Shown one piece after another: positions 43,330 to 53,619 of a DNA stretch of 64,000 bases. Origin of the DNA: an uncultured Phocaeicola sp. (GTDB taxonomy: Bacteria; Bacteroidota; Bacteroidia; Bacteroidales; Bacteroidaceae); NCBI GenBank assembly GCA_947581855.1, contig CANPVZ010000020.1, forward strand, positions 1-64,000. The letters are read 5' to 3'. The number at the start of each line of letters is the position of its first letter. Position 1 is the first letter of the stretch. The notes under the pieces are model-generated. The model did not search any database. It worked only from the letters and a program-made list of their open reading frames with translations, and was not told the origin of the DNA. Made by a program: the position numbers and the translations under genes.

Positions 43330-44190
43330 ATGAGACAACTAAAGATTAACAAAAGTATTACGAACCGTGAGACAGCCTCTCTCGAAGCTTATTTAAGAGA
43401 AATAGGCCGTGAGGAGCTGATTTCAGTAGATGAAGAGGTAGAACTCGCTCAGCGTATTCGCAAAGGGGATGAAGCCGCTTTAAACAAATTGGTAAGAGCG
43501 AATTTACGTTTCGTTGTTTCTGTGGCAAAACAATACCAGAATCAAGGCCTAAGTTTGGCCGATTTGATTGATGAAGGAAATATCGGTCTGGTAAAGGCTG
43601 CCCAGAAGTTCGATGAAACTCGTGGATTCAAATTTATCAGTTATGCAGTATGGTGGATTCGTCAATCAATCCTTCAGGCGTTGGCCGAACAATCTCGTAT
43701 CGTTCGTTTACCATTGAATCAGGTAGGCTCTATTAATCGTATCAACAAAGCGTTAGCTAAGTTCGAACAAGAAAACGAACGTCGTGCTTCCGCCGGTGAA
43801 ATTGCAGAAGAATTAGGTATTGAAGAAGATAAAATATCTGATGCTTTGCGTGTTTCCGGTCGTCACGTATCGGTAGATGCTTCGTTTGTTGAAGGAGAAG
43901 ATAATTGTTTGCTTGATGTTTTGGTGAATGACGATTCTCCCATGGCGGATCATTCGTTGGTAAGTGAATCTTTATCTGAAGAAATTGACAGAACGCTGTC
44001 CACCCTTACTCCGCGTGAGAAGGAAATTATACAAACGTTCTTCGGTATCGATCACCGCGAAATGAGCTTGGAAGAAATTGGAGATAAATTCGGCCTTACT
44101 CGGGAGCGTGTTCGCCAGATTAAAGAAAAGGCGATCAGGAAATTGAGATCAAGTCCCCAAAGCAAATTGCTTAAATCGTATTTTGGATAA
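43330..44190 (+). CDS. rpoD: Primary sigma factor (Bacteroidales RpoD)
   Basis: A 286-residue group 1 sigma-70 factor. Region 1.2 is [16 protein letters not shown], region 2 is [20 protein letters not shown]...[15 protein letters not shown], region 3 [14 protein letters not shown], and region 4 ends TREKEI..., [20 protein letters not shown]. Region 1.1 and the large non-conserved insert of E. coli RpoD are absent, as in the known Bacteroides primary factor that reads the TAnnTTTG promoter. It stands alone with its own promoter and terminator. Confidence 0.95.
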   Translation: MRQLKINKSITNRETASLEAYLREIGREELISVDEEVELAQRIRKGDEAALNKLVRANLRFVVSVAKQYQNQGLSLADLIDEGNIGLVKAAQKFDETRGFKFISYAVWWIRQSILQALAEQSRIVRLPLNQVGSINRINKALAKFEQENERRASAGEIAEELGIEEDKISDALRVSGRHVSVDASFVEGEDNCLLDVLVNDDSPMADHSLVSESLSEEIDRTLSTLTPREKEIIQTFFGIDHREMSLEEIGDKFGLTRERVRQIKEKAIRKLRSSPQSKLLKSYFG

Positions 44191-44212
44191 AAATTGGAAA
44201 GATAAAGTAATG

Positions 44213-44246
44213 GAGGGTGTCGGACAATGTCAGACGCCCTCTTTTT
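44213..44246 (+). terminator. rpoD terminator
   Basis: GAGGGTGTC (44213-44221) pairs with GACGCCCTC (44233-44241), followed by five T residues. Confidence 0.85.
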
Positions 44247-44302
44247 GGATCTATAGGCCTGTGGTTCCTTTATTTTTAGCTCTATTCCCTTTTACGAGGT
44301 GA

Positions 44303-44680
44303 TTATTTTGAAGACCATTTCCTTATCATTTCTTTTAATATATCCCGTGATATGGGTTTTGACATATAATCGTTACATCCTGCCTGAATGGCTTTTTGCC
44401 TGTCCTGATCAAAAGCAAAAGCGGTTACAGCAATAATGGGAATTTCCTTATCCCGTTCCCTTATTTGCTTAGTTGCTGCAAACCCATCCATTTCGGGCAT
44501 TTTCATATCCATGAGAATAATATCCGGATGATAGCTCTCGTACATTTCGATAGCTTCCAGTCCGTTGCATGCACGTTTTACATCATACTCCTTCTTTAGC
44601 AGAGTGTATACTAACAAATAATTGCTGTCTGTATCTTCTGCTACTAAAACTTTGATAGGCGCATTTTTTTCTGTTTCCAT
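44303..44680 (-). CDS. Stand-alone response regulator receiver
   Basis: A 125-residue CheY-like receiver from the ATG at 44680 (METEKNAPIKVLVAEDTDSN); the frame is open further upstream but that part overlaps the kinase gene. The acidic pair (AED), the phosphoacceptor Asp in IILMDMKMPEMDG, the Thr in AVTAFAF and Lys in MSKPI are all present. No output domain follows. Four bases separate it from the sensor kinase, so it is the likely acceptor, perhaps a split hybrid kinase. Confidence 0.88.
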   Translation of the reverse strand: METEKNAPIKVLVAEDTDSNYLLVYTLLKKEYDVKRACNGLEAIEMYESYHPDIILMDMKMPEMDGFAATKQIRERDKEIPIIAVTAFAFDQDRQKAIQAGCNDYMSKPISRDILKEMIRKWSSK

Positions 44681-44684
44681 CTCT

Positions 44685-47441
44685 TTATTTGTTATGAATT
44701 TCTTTATTAAATATATTCTTTTCATTATAAGGATGTGTAAACCAAAAGTTGGAACCGACTCCTTCTTTTGATTCAACTCCAATTTTTCCATGCATTTGTT
44801 CTACAATCGTTTTGCATATTGATAATCCCAATCCGGTACCTTGGATAAAGTTGTTCAATTTCACAAAACGATCGAAAACCGTATGGATTTGGTCTTTAGG
44901 AATACCTATGCCTGTGTCTCGGACATAAAATCTCAGTTCATTATCTTCTGTAAGTTCATATCCGAGTATAATACTTCCTTCAGGTGTGAATTTCAGAGCA
45001 TTGGTAATAAAATTAGTCAATACTTGTGTCAATCTGTTTTTGTCGCTCCATATGTAATATGCGGGTAAGTTCCTTTCCATAGTAAGTTGTACGCTTTTAT
45101 TAGTCTTTAATTGGAAAGAAGAAATTATATCTTCGCACATGTTGAGCGTGTTTATATCCGAATAATAGAATTCGAAAGTTCCGGCTTCCATCTTCGAAAG
45201 ATCCAAAATATCGGAAATGAGTTGTAATAATAACTCATTGTTCTTTTTTACAAGATGGATGTATTCTTTGCGTTCTTCTTCATTTTCTTCGTATACCAAT
45301 AGATCGGAGAATCCTACAATGGCATTTAAGGGAGTTCGTATTTCATGACTCATGTTCGCTAAAAAAGCCGATTTTAAGCGGTCGGAAGTTTCAGCTCTGT
45401 TTTTTTCTTTAATCAGATTTTCTTCCATTTCTTTTAATTCGGTTATATCGTAGTTAATACAAATAACTTCGATTATTCCATTCTCAGGATGAAAATCTCT
45501 GACAAGAATGTTAACGCAACTCCAGGTAACCGTTCCGTCTGGGTGTAGTATTCTAACCGTATCTTTATAGGTACTGATTTTACCGTTTACTAACTGTTTG
45601 AATTCCTTCTTTTTTCTTTTTCTGTCTTCCGGATGAAGAGCTTTATATTCTTGAATGATTTTATTTAATGGAGTTCCGGGAGTTTCTCCCATATTTTTGT
45701 ACCAGCTGTCTGTTGCATACCCTTCTTTAGTAAATGCGTTATAGTGTGCGTATCCTACTTTGGCGTAGTCACCTATTAAGGAAAATAATTCTTCAAATTT
45801 TTGTATCTTTCCGCGTGCATTTAATATTTCGGTATTATCGATATGAATAAACATGTATAGAATGAGCTTTCCGGTTGAATCATATAAAGGAGTTCCGATA
45901 GTATAAATATCTATGCTGTCTTTTCTGCTGCACGGATAATAATTGCCGACCTTTTTGAATTCATATTTGAATGGAAAGTTTATTTGTTTTCCTTGTTTGA
46001 TATAATCCTTTATTGTGTTAGGCAAAACAGGATTTTCGAATACATTGATGCCTAAAGCGCTCTCTTTATCAGGCAGACCGAACATTTCGATTTCCTTATT
46101 ATTGAGGTCTATCATATATCCGTCCTTATCATATAATTCCAAGCCTATAGGCAAGTTCTTATAAATGTTTTTGAGAATAGCTTCACTATGCTCCAAAGAA
46201 TTATGAGCCTTAAATGTTTCAGTCATGTCTGAGAACATAATGACTAATTCTTCTTTTCTAGGAGAGTGTGTAATAGCATGGCAGATTTTTCCGTTAGGCA
46301 AAGTGATGTTGGTTTCAACAGATTCTTCTGTACCGAGAATGGTTCTTGCTTCAGGAATCATAGCATCAACATCGATAGTGTTTTCGTCCAGAATCCGTTT
46401 ACAAGCATCATTCGAATCTAATACATCGAACCCGTTTGCAGAAGCTTTCAAATGCAGATAAGCAACCGGCATATATTTGTTTAAGTTGTACAGATAATTA
46501 CGTTCGGTTTCCGCTTTTTTCTCTGTCCGCCTTAATTGTATATAAATACTTATGATGTTTGCGATAGAAGTAAACCATTGATATTCATCCCTGTTCCATT
46601 TTTGATATCGTCCTACCGTATCGATGCCTATGTATCCCCAAATTTCATTGTTGGCAAACAAAGGAGTTGCCATCACTGATTTAACATTTTGGCTGGCAAA
46701 AATTTCTTTTATGGAATTAGCTTCTTCAGGAAGCTGTTCTATATCGGATATTATAATGGGAATTCCATTGAGAATCAATTCTGTCCACCAGTTGTGCTGG
46801 CGCATATCTACTTCTAACCATTTTTCTTTTAGAGAATAGTTATCGGAGAGGCTTGTTCCATAAGTATGTTTGATTATGCTTCTGTCTTCGTTAAACTCGT
46901 AAATATAGATACGGTCACTATCGAAAAGGTGAAGCATTTCGGTAAGGACCTTATGAATAATTATGTTTGTATCCTCCTTTTTATTGCTGAACGAAGACAG
47001 TGATTCGCTAATTAAACGCATGCGTGATAATAAGCGGGAGAGAGCCTGTTGAGAATCTTTTTCCAGCATTTCTTCTTGTTGGGGAGATAAGCTTTGTAGA
47101 ATTCCTGTAGCCCGTATGATTCCGTCGGAATCTTTATGTTCTTTTTCAGTTCTTGATAAGACCCATATATTTCCCCGTGATGTTGTTAATGGAATGTATT
47201 GTTCGTAAACATTATATTCGTTATAAAAACGAGCAGCTCCGGAAACTTGTCTCCTATAATCTTTTCGTTTCATTCTGTCGAATTCTTGAAAAGACAGGGT
47301 AGGAGAGTTAAGCCCCAACAGATTCATAACGAATTCGGAGCATGTATATGTTTGGTGAGTTATATCAGCTTCCCACCAGCCCATTTGCGCTAAAGATATA
47401 GCGGTTTTCCATTTATGTTTGTTGCATTGATCTTCAAACAT
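44685..47441 (-). CDS. PAS/GAF sensor histidine kinase
   Basis: The ATG at 47441 is chosen because the TATTTTTG promoter (47504-47511) lies upstream of it; a longer open frame would start upstream of the promoter. The 918-residue kinase has a PAS-like opening, a GAF domain (about 130-290; [20 protein letters not shown]), further PAS regions, then HisKA ([20 protein letters not shown]) and HATPase_c ([38 protein letters not shown]). No membrane segment is seen, so it senses a cytoplasmic cue. The receiver is encoded next to it. Confidence 0.9.
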   Translation of the reverse strand: MFEDQCNKHKWKTAISLAQMGWWEADITHQTYTCSEFVMNLLGLNSPTLSFQEFDRMKRKDYRRQVSGAARFYNEYNVYEQYIPLTTSRGNIWVLSRTEKEHKDSDGIIRATGILQSLSPQQEEMLEKDSQQALSRLLSRMRLISESLSSFSNKKEDTNIIIHKVLTEMLHLFDSDRIYIYEFNEDRSIIKHTYGTSLSDNYSLKEKWLEVDMRQHNWWTELILNGIPIIISDIEQLPEEANSIKEIFASQNVKSVMATPLFANNEIWGYIGIDTVGRYQKWNRDEYQWFTSIANIISIYIQLRRTEKKAETERNYLYNLNKYMPVAYLHLKASANGFDVLDSNDACKRILDENTIDVDAMIPEARTILGTEESVETNITLPNGKICHAITHSPRKEELVIMFSDMTETFKAHNSLEHSEAILKNIYKNLPIGLELYDKDGYMIDLNNKEIEMFGLPDKESALGINVFENPVLPNTIKDYIKQGKQINFPFKYEFKKVGNYYPCSRKDSIDIYTIGTPLYDSTGKLILYMFIHIDNTEILNARGKIQKFEELFSLIGDYAKVGYAHYNAFTKEGYATDSWYKNMGETPGTPLNKIIQEYKALHPEDRKRKKKEFKQLVNGKISTYKDTVRILHPDGTVTWSCVNILVRDFHPENGIIEVICINYDITELKEMEENLIKEKNRAETSDRLKSAFLANMSHEIRTPLNAIVGFSDLLVYEENEEERKEYIHLVKKNNELLLQLISDILDLSKMEAGTFEFYYSDINTLNMCEDIISSFQLKTNKSVQLTMERNLPAYYIWSDKNRLTQVLTNFITNALKFTPEGSIILGYELTEDNELRFYVRDTGIGIPKDQIHTVFDRFVKLNNFIQGTGLGLSICKTIVEQMHGKIGVESKEGVGSNFWFTHPYNEKNIFNKEIHNK

Positions 47442-47503
47442 ATTAATTAGTTTTTTGAGCGCATTTTCACAAACAAACAATTGAATGTGAAGTATCGTTC
47501 CTG

Positions 47504-47511
47504 CAAAAATA
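47504..47511 (-). promoter_or_regulatory. -7 element of the sensor kinase operon
   Basis: On the minus strand it reads TATTTTTG, 62 bases before the chosen ATG. It decides the start at 47441. Confidence 0.5.
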
Positions 47512-47618
47512 TAATTAAAGTAGTAAGAAAACAACGAATTCTGTATATAAATTCTATGTAGAAGTCGTTATTTTTCGTGTTTTCATTCTGCAGAGGTGGA
47601 CGGGAGAAAATAAAGTGC

Positions 47619-47626
47619 TACTTTTG
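47619..47626 (+). promoter_or_regulatory. -7 element of the MATE gene
   Basis: TACTTTTG, 20 bases before the ATG. Confidence 0.6.
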
Positions 47627-47646
47627 TAACTGCAAAACACAATAGG

Positions 47647-48984
47647 ATGGAAGGTACTAGAGATTTAACATACGGACCGATATTACGTCAGCTATTTAAA
47701 TTGGCGGCACCAATTATGGCTACCTCTTTTATTCAGATGGCTTATAGCCTGACGGATATGGCGTGGGTTGGCCGAATAGGAAGTGAAGCGGTTGCGGCTA
47801 TTGGAGCCGTGGGAATTCTAACCTGGATGTCGGGATCTATATCTTTATTGAATAAAGTTGGTTCGGAAGTGAGTGTGGGACAGGCTATCGGACAGAAGGA
47901 TGCGTCTTTGGCTGTTACATTTGCATCGCACAATATTACGATGTCTTCTATTTTGTCTGTGGTTTGGGCAATATTTCTGCTTCTGTTTGCTTCTCCGGTT
48001 ATGCATACATTTGGTTTACAAGATAGTATAACGGAGCAGGCCGTTCAATATTTGCGTATTGTGGCCTTTGGTATGCCTTTTTTTATTGTTTCAACCACAT
48101 TTACCGGTGTATTTAACGCTGCAGGAAGGAGTCAGGTTCCTTTTGCTATCAGTGCAGTAGGTTTAGTACTTAATATGATACTTGATCCTTTGTTTATTTT
48201 TGTATTGGATTGGGGGACTAACGGTGCGGCTTTAGCTACGGTTTTATCACAGGTTATAGTGTTTTCTTTATTTCTGTATCAATTAAAAATAAAGAAAACG
48301 CTTCTTTCAGGATTCAAATTTCTGATAGCATTGAAACGTAAGTACGTCTTACGTATTATACAATTAGGCTTGCCTGTTGCTACTTTAAATATTTTGTTTG
48401 CTTTTATCAATATGTATATATGCAAACTTTCGGCAGCGGAAGGAGGGCATATTGGTTTGATGACCTTTACTGCAGGAGGGCAGATAGAAGCCATTACATG
48501 GAATACCGCTCAGGGATTTTCTACTGCTCTTAGTGCATTTGTGGCACAGAATTTTGCTGCGGGACAGGCACTGCGAGTGTTGAAAGCTTATCGGACAACA
48601 CTATGGTTGACAGGTGTATTGGGCTTGTCGTGTACATTACTTTTTATCGTGTTTGGAAAAGAGATATTTTCCTTGTTTGTTCCCGAACAGGCAGCGTATA
48701 CTTCAGGTGGTGTTTTTATGCGTATAGATGGGTATTCGCAATTGTTTATGATGCTTGAAATCACAATGCAGGGTATGTTTTATGGGACAGGCAGGACGCT
48801 GCCTCCGGCTGCAATCAGTATTGGGGGTAACTTGCTTCGTATTCCTATCTCCCTTTATCTGATAAGTCTGGGTTTGGGTGTTTCCGGTATTTGGTGGGCG
48901 GTGAGCCTTTCCAGCACCTTAAAAGGAATCTGTGCGTTTTGTTGGTTTTTTATTCTGAAGAAGAAGTTACTTGCTGTTAAGTAA
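47647..48984 (+). CDS. MATE-family efflux transporter
   Basis: A 445-residue, 12-helix MATE (MatE_2 halves) transporter, an ion-coupled exporter of organic cations or drugs. Family signs are PIMATSFIQMAYSLTDMAWV early on and the repeat of the fold starting about residue 235 (IIQLGLPVATLNILFAFINM). Single gene with its own promoter. Substrate unknown. Confidence 0.9.
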   Translation: MEGTRDLTYGPILRQLFKLAAPIMATSFIQMAYSLTDMAWVGRIGSEAVAAIGAVGILTWMSGSISLLNKVGSEVSVGQAIGQKDASLAVTFASHNITMSSILSVVWAIFLLLFASPVMHTFGLQDSITEQAVQYLRIVAFGMPFFIVSTTFTGVFNAAGRSQVPFAISAVGLVLNMILDPLFIFVLDWGTNGAALATVLSQVIVFSLFLYQLKIKKTLLSGFKFLIALKRKYVLRIIQLGLPVATLNILFAFINMYICKLSAAEGGHIGLMTFTAGGQIEAITWNTAQGFSTALSAFVAQNFAAGQALRVLKAYRTTLWLTGVLGLSCTLLFIVFGKEIFSLFVPEQAAYTSGGVFMRIDGYSQLFMMLEITMQGMFYGTGRTLPPAAISIGGNLLRIPISLYLISLGLGVSGIWWAVSLSSTLKGICAFCWFFILKKKLLAVK

Positions 48985-48988
48985 TATT

Positions 48989-49690
48989 TTATTCATATCC
49001 GATCGGATTGGATAAAATAGGAATTTGTGATTCGTTTAAATGTAAGGCTGCAGAAATTCGGTCAATATCCAAATCTGCTCGTGGTGTAGTTGCTAACCCT
49101 ACAGAAGCGCAGAATAAACCGATGTTGGCAGATACATAGCAAGCATTCATTATGGCTGCTTTTAAGCGTTCTTTTTTTTCTATAGCATAAGGGAAACGGT
49201 TGATATTGCTCACCAAAACAATGCTTATCGGTGCATTCCATGCATACAACTGGTTGGCTGCGATATCTTGTCGGACATCTTTCTTTTCAATCAGCCTAAG
49301 TTCAAAATCTTGTGGAAAATAGATATAAACCCCTTCTTTCATACACACATATAAATCGATATCTTGTGCGTTATATGCCGAAGGAGCGGTTCTTTTGCCA
49401 AATTCGGAACGGTTCACCCCGAAACCCGCCCATAAAACGTTAGATAACATTTCAATACTTACTTCTTTCTTTTCGTCATAAGATTTGGCAGACTTTCTAT
49501 GATAGAAGGCTCTCATTACATTCAGTCCTAACGTAGTGTCCGGACGTTGCAAAGCGATGGTTCCATTTTCTTCCAGAATCGGTGTTTCTGTTAATGGAAG
49601 GATAGAGTCTTGTTTCTCAACTTTATTGCAGGAACTCGGTATAATTCCCATTAATAGTATGAATAAAACCAGTAGTTTATATGTTTTCAT
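48989..49690 (-). CDS. Nitroreductase-like (SagB/ThcOx family) lipoprotein
   Basis: A 233-residue protein with a lipobox (GIIPSSC) and a nitroreductase fold: AFYHRKSAKSYDEKK as the FMN-binding RRSxR-like start, LSNVLWAGFGVNR, RTAPSAYNAQDIDLYV, and IMNACYVSANIGLFCASVGL. It resembles the SagB-type dehydrogenase family. An exported FMN oxidoreductase is unusual; it recurs in Bacteroidales. Substrate unknown. TATCTTTG on the minus strand at 49779-49786 is a possible promoter. Confidence 0.78.
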   Translation of the reverse strand: MKTYKLLVLFILLMGIIPSSCNKVEKQDSILPLTETPILEENGTIALQRPDTTLGLNVMRAFYHRKSAKSYDEKKEVSIEMLSNVLWAGFGVNRSEFGKRTAPSAYNAQDIDLYVCMKEGVYIYFPQDFELRLIEKKDVRQDIAANQLYAWNAPISIVLVSNINRFPYAIEKKERLKAAIMNACYVSANIGLFCASVGLATTPRADLDIDRISAALHLNESQIPILSNPIGYE

Positions 49691-50048
49691 ATTTTATGTC
49701 GTTCGTTGTGATAATGAAAAAGTGTAAAATGATAACGATTTAATTTATAAAGATAATGCTTCATTTTATTACGGCATTCAAAGATAGTGAAATATTAGAT
49801 TATTTTAAAAGTAGCAAATAAGAGTTTTTAGAAAGGAACATCGCATAGAAAAACCATTTTTAGTTTTTCTATGAAAGATAATGGATAGAAACTAAGGGCA
49901 GAAAAGATACCCTTTTAAATCAATATGGGAAAAACCTTTGTATGCTGTATGGAAAAAGTTTTGTATACAGTACGGAAAAAACCTTGCATACCGAATATAG
50001 GTTTCAAATATGCAAGGCTGTTTTACGGAAAATATTTCCTCGGGGCGG
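49691..50048. other. 358-bp gap with a hairpin and a 3-unit 23-bp repeat
   Basis: No gene is seen. It has the nitroreductase promoter (49779-49786), a perfect 11-bp inverted repeat CATAGAAAAAC / GTTTTTCTATG (49844-49873), and three tandem units of about 23 bp (49924-49993). Confidence 0.65.
49924..49993. repeat. 23-24-bp tandem repeat, three units
   Basis: Units at 49924-49947 (TATGGGAAAAACCTTTGTAT + GCTG), 49948-49970 and 49971-49993. They lie just after the end of the aspD gene in its 3' trailer. Confidence 0.7.
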
Positions 50049-51704
50049 TTAAGGAGTAACTTGGTTGGTTGACTGTTTCCATAGCGAAGCGTATTCAGTA
50101 AGAATACTTCGTATGTTTTGCCCGATTTTAACGTAATCTTCATCGTTTAAGTTAGCTAACGATACGCGGACAGACCATTCCGGCCCATCGAAGCCTCCTC
50201 CGTTGAGCACGACTAATGACGTTTCTGTAGCCAATCGGAATACAACATCTAAGGGATTGTAGGTTTTTTTCAGATACTTTACAAAGTCTTCTCCATAGAA
50301 CTTTTTAGCCCATACCAGCATATCTATTTCCGAATAATATCCGGCACGTAACGGATCTTCTATAAGGGTAAATCCGGTATTATCCCATAAGGCTGTTAAT
50401 CGTTTATGGATAATTTCCCACATTTTATGCCGATAGATGTCTTCTTTATCCAACAGAGAGTAGAGGGCAAATAAACTCATTTGCAATTGTTGGGGTAGGG
50501 ATAACCCAGCTGTATGATTCAAAGCTACCTGCCTGCTGTCGGCAACCATTCTATCAATGAATTTTAAGTTGTCTACATTCATTGTGAGAGAACCATAGCG
50601 TTTTGTAAGTTCACTTTTACGCTTACGTGGGAGATTACTGATAAGTTTATCGTAAATGTTATCTTCGTGCAATGCTATGGTTGCTACGCGCCAGCCTGTA
50701 GCGCCGAAATATTTGCTGAATGAGTATACGCATAATGTATTCTGAGGAAGATCTGCCATTAGGGAACGGAAATGAGGAATGAATGTACCATATACATCGT
50801 CCGTTATGATCATCAGATTCGGGTTCCAGCGTTGTACAACGTCGATAATGCGTGCTACGGTTTCCTGAGCCATGGCATAGCTTGGCGGATTACTCGGATT
50901 GATAACAAACAGCGCTTTGTATTTCGGGTCGCGTAGCTTATCGATATCTTCATTTTTATATTGCCAAAGATGCAAACCGTCTTCTGTCATACGGTCTGCC
51001 GGTATATGAAGAACATCGAAATCGTAACGGGCAAGTTCTGGAATTTCAATATAAGGAGTAAAAGCCGGAACCATTAATGCTACGCTATCGCCGTGATGTA
51101 ACAGAAAGTTCTGCATTAACGAGTCGAAAATGTAACACATGGCAGCCGTGCCGCCTTCTGTAGCAAAGAGATCGAATTTTCCTTCAGGGGGACGGTTGTC
51201 GCACATCTCCCGGTTTAAATAATCGCGTACAATAATTTCCGTATAATTTAAAATGCGGTCTGGCACCGGATATTGGTCGCCTACAACACATTCCGCCCAT
51301 TCGTGGATAAGTTCGTCAGGGTCTGCTGCATGTTCCAGTAGCATATAGTTATAAGAGTCTTTCAAAAGCTGAATGCCAGGTGCGTCAGCATTTTCTTTTA
51401 AGAAGACTTCAAATCTTTGTGCGATACCTTCTTTTTGCGGAATACCGGCAACTCCTTCGGGAGTATCCCATGTTCTTTTGCACTCTTCGATACCGAATAA
51501 TCCGAGAGTGAAGAACGCTTCCCGTGGAGCAGTGGCTACCCAATTGGGATTACCTCTTCCCGCATTCAGCATAATGTGAGCCATTTTCTTTACACTCTCG
51601 TCGGCAAGATGTATCAGTCTGTTTTTTAGTTCAAACGGACTGATCTTAGAAAGCTGTACATCGAAACCTTTTGAAGCTTCGCTTTTATTGTTAAGATATT
51701 TCAT
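50049..51704 (-). CDS. aspD: Bifunctional aspartate transaminase / aspartate 4-decarboxylase
   Basis: A 551-residue PLP-dependent fold-type I enzyme that releases CO2 from aspartate to give alanine. The PLP Lys is in CVYSFSKYFGATGWRVATI, and other marks are INPSNPPSYAMAQE, IITDDVYGTF and the extended N-terminus of AspD. It is 53 bases downstream of aspT in the same direction. Together they form an aspartate:alanine exchange pair that consumes a proton per cycle and yields proton-motive force. Confidence 0.92.
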   Translation of the reverse strand: MKYLNNKSEASKGFDVQLSKISPFELKNRLIHLADESVKKMAHIMLNAGRGNPNWVATAPREAFFTLGLFGIEECKRTWDTPEGVAGIPQKEGIAQRFEVFLKENADAPGIQLLKDSYNYMLLEHAADPDELIHEWAECVVGDQYPVPDRILNYTEIIVRDYLNREMCDNRPPEGKFDLFATEGGTAAMCYIFDSLMQNFLLHHGDSVALMVPAFTPYIEIPELARYDFDVLHIPADRMTEDGLHLWQYKNEDIDKLRDPKYKALFVINPSNPPSYAMAQETVARIIDVVQRWNPNLMIITDDVYGTFIPHFRSLMADLPQNTLCVYSFSKYFGATGWRVATIALHEDNIYDKLISNLPRKRKSELTKRYGSLTMNVDNLKFIDRMVADSRQVALNHTAGLSLPQQLQMSLFALYSLLDKEDIYRHKMWEIIHKRLTALWDNTGFTLIEDPLRAGYYSEIDMLVWAKKFYGEDFVKYLKKTYNPLDVVFRLATETSLVVLNGGGFDGPEWSVRVSLANLNDEDYVKIGQNIRSILTEYASLWKQSTNQVTP

Positions 51705-51757
51705 ATGGATATAATTTATTAATTAACATTGTAACAAACGAGAGAGAAGAATTGTTT

Positions 51758-53452
51758 CTAAGTAAGTAACACGATTACTACGCCCCATATTATGAGCAAA
51801 GTATTTCCCACTGCATAAGTTACTGTGTAGCCTAAAGAAGGTGTTTCGCTTCCTACCGCTTCCTGAATGGCCCCTAATGCGGCTGTAGTTGTGCGCGCTC
51901 CTGCTGTGCAACCTAATGATAAAGCAGGATGGAATTTGAAAAGATAACGGGCCATAAGCAATCCGGTAATAAGAGGAAGGGCAGTAGCCAGAGCGCCTAT
52001 AGCGAAAAGAGGGAGACCCACTTCGCGGAAACCTTGTACGAAACTTGGTCCCGATGAAATGCCTACTACTGCAATAAACATATTTAATCCTACATTATTG
52101 AGAACCCAAACGGATGATTCAGGTATTTGTCCGAAAGTGGGATGCTTGGAGCGTAACCAGCCAAAGATTAATCCGGCAATGAGGGCGCCTCCACTCGTAC
52201 TAAGACTAATAGGAATTCCGCCTATATGAATGGCAAGAGCTCCGAACAAGCCGCCTATTAAAATTCCTAGTCCGACAAATACCATATCTGTAGCATTGGT
52301 AGGACGGTCAATATAACCTATTTGTTTTGCAGCTACTTCTACTTCCTTTTTTAATCCGACTAACTCAAGTATGTCTCCAGCGTCTATTTTTGTACCGGCA
52401 TAGATCGGAATGTCGATTCCTGCCCGTTTGATACGGCGTATGCTGACACCATGCATGAACTTTTGCGAACGGATGAAACCTAATGTTTTATTGTTGAAAG
52501 TTTTGGTTACCATCACAGGAAGAACTTCCGCGGGGAAATCCAATAAGTCGTAGTCCACAACTTCTTCTCCTATCCAATCTTCTTCTCCGATAGCGAACTC
52601 ACGTCTTCCGCTTAATACGATTTCGTCTCCTTTTGTTAATAGTTGGTAGGGCATTATATCATTGATGATGGAATCATTGTGTCTCATTCTTTCTACGAAA
52701 AGACGTTTATTATTTTGAATGAAATAATTTTCCAGTTGATCTACGGTTTTGCCATTTCCAAACCAATCGTTTTCGATGCGATAAGCGCGGAATACTACGG
52801 GACGTGAAGCATGTATGAATCCCGGTTGGTCAGCTTCGGTATTGCCTAATTGGTTTTCAAGTTCTTTGCATGCTGCTTTTACTTTCTCCAGTCCTCCCAG
52901 CAAACGCGGACCTAATGATCCCAATATCCATGCCGAACCTGCCGTACCAAATATATAGGTTACGGCATAAGCAACAGGAATAATATTAATCATGTCTTGT
53001 TTCTGCTGTTCGCTGACGCTAAGCCCTTTTATGGTGTCTCCAGCTACTCCGATTACTGCAGAAATGGTTTGGGAACCGGCAAGTAATCCGGCAGCTTCTC
53101 CAGGTCCGTATCCCATTATCAAAGCTAATAACCATATGAATATCAAACTACTTAAACACATCAGTACCGCAAAATATACTTGTGGAAGACCGTCTTTTTT
53201 AAGACCTCTGAAGAACTGAGGTCCTACCTTGTATCCGATAGCAAAGAGAAACATTAGAAAAAAGACGGATTTTATAGGGCCGTCTACCGTAATATCTAAT
53301 TGTCCCACAAGTACTCCTACCAGCAAAACGCTGGTGACGATACCTAAACTAAATTGTTTATATTTAAATTTCCCGATCCAGAAACCTAAAGCTATCGTCA
53401 GAAAAATGGCGAGTTCGGGATATGCTCTGAGTTGATTAATAATCCATTCCAT
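51758..53452 (-). CDS. aspT: Aspartate:alanine antiporter
   Basis: A 564-residue AAE-family exchanger with two membrane halves of about five segments and two RCK/TrkA-C domains between (about 205-380; [32 protein letters not shown]). Each half has a family motif ([36 protein letters not shown]). It swaps external aspartate for alanine made by AspD downstream. Confidence 0.93.
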   Translation of the reverse strand: MEWIINQLRAYPELAIFLTIALGFWIGKFKYKQFSLGIVTSVLLVGVLVGQLDITVDGPIKSVFFLMFLFAIGYKVGPQFFRGLKKDGLPQVYFAVLMCLSSLIFIWLLALIMGYGPGEAAGLLAGSQTISAVIGVAGDTIKGLSVSEQQKQDMINIIPVAYAVTYIFGTAGSAWILGSLGPRLLGGLEKVKAACKELENQLGNTEADQPGFIHASRPVVFRAYRIENDWFGNGKTVDQLENYFIQNNKRLFVERMRHNDSIINDIMPYQLLTKGDEIVLSGRREFAIGEEDWIGEEVVDYDLLDFPAEVLPVMVTKTFNNKTLGFIRSQKFMHGVSIRRIKRAGIDIPIYAGTKIDAGDILELVGLKKEVEVAAKQIGYIDRPTNATDMVFVGLGILIGGLFGALAIHIGGIPISLSTSGGALIAGLIFGWLRSKHPTFGQIPESSVWVLNNVGLNMFIAVVGISSGPSFVQGFREVGLPLFAIGALATALPLITGLLMARYLFKFHPALSLGCTAGARTTTAALGAIQEAVGSETPSLGYTVTYAVGNTLLIIWGVVIVLLT

Positions 53453-53619
53453 ACATTGTGTTGTTAATTGACTTTAATATTTACATTAACAATACATAAT
53501 GGAATTTGTTTATTTTGTCTGCAAGAGTAGGGATGATTATTAATTAATAAAGTGGAGAGTGATAACTAATAATGTGGTGGAATCCACATTATTAGTCTTT
53601 CTCAAGAGATATTTATCTG

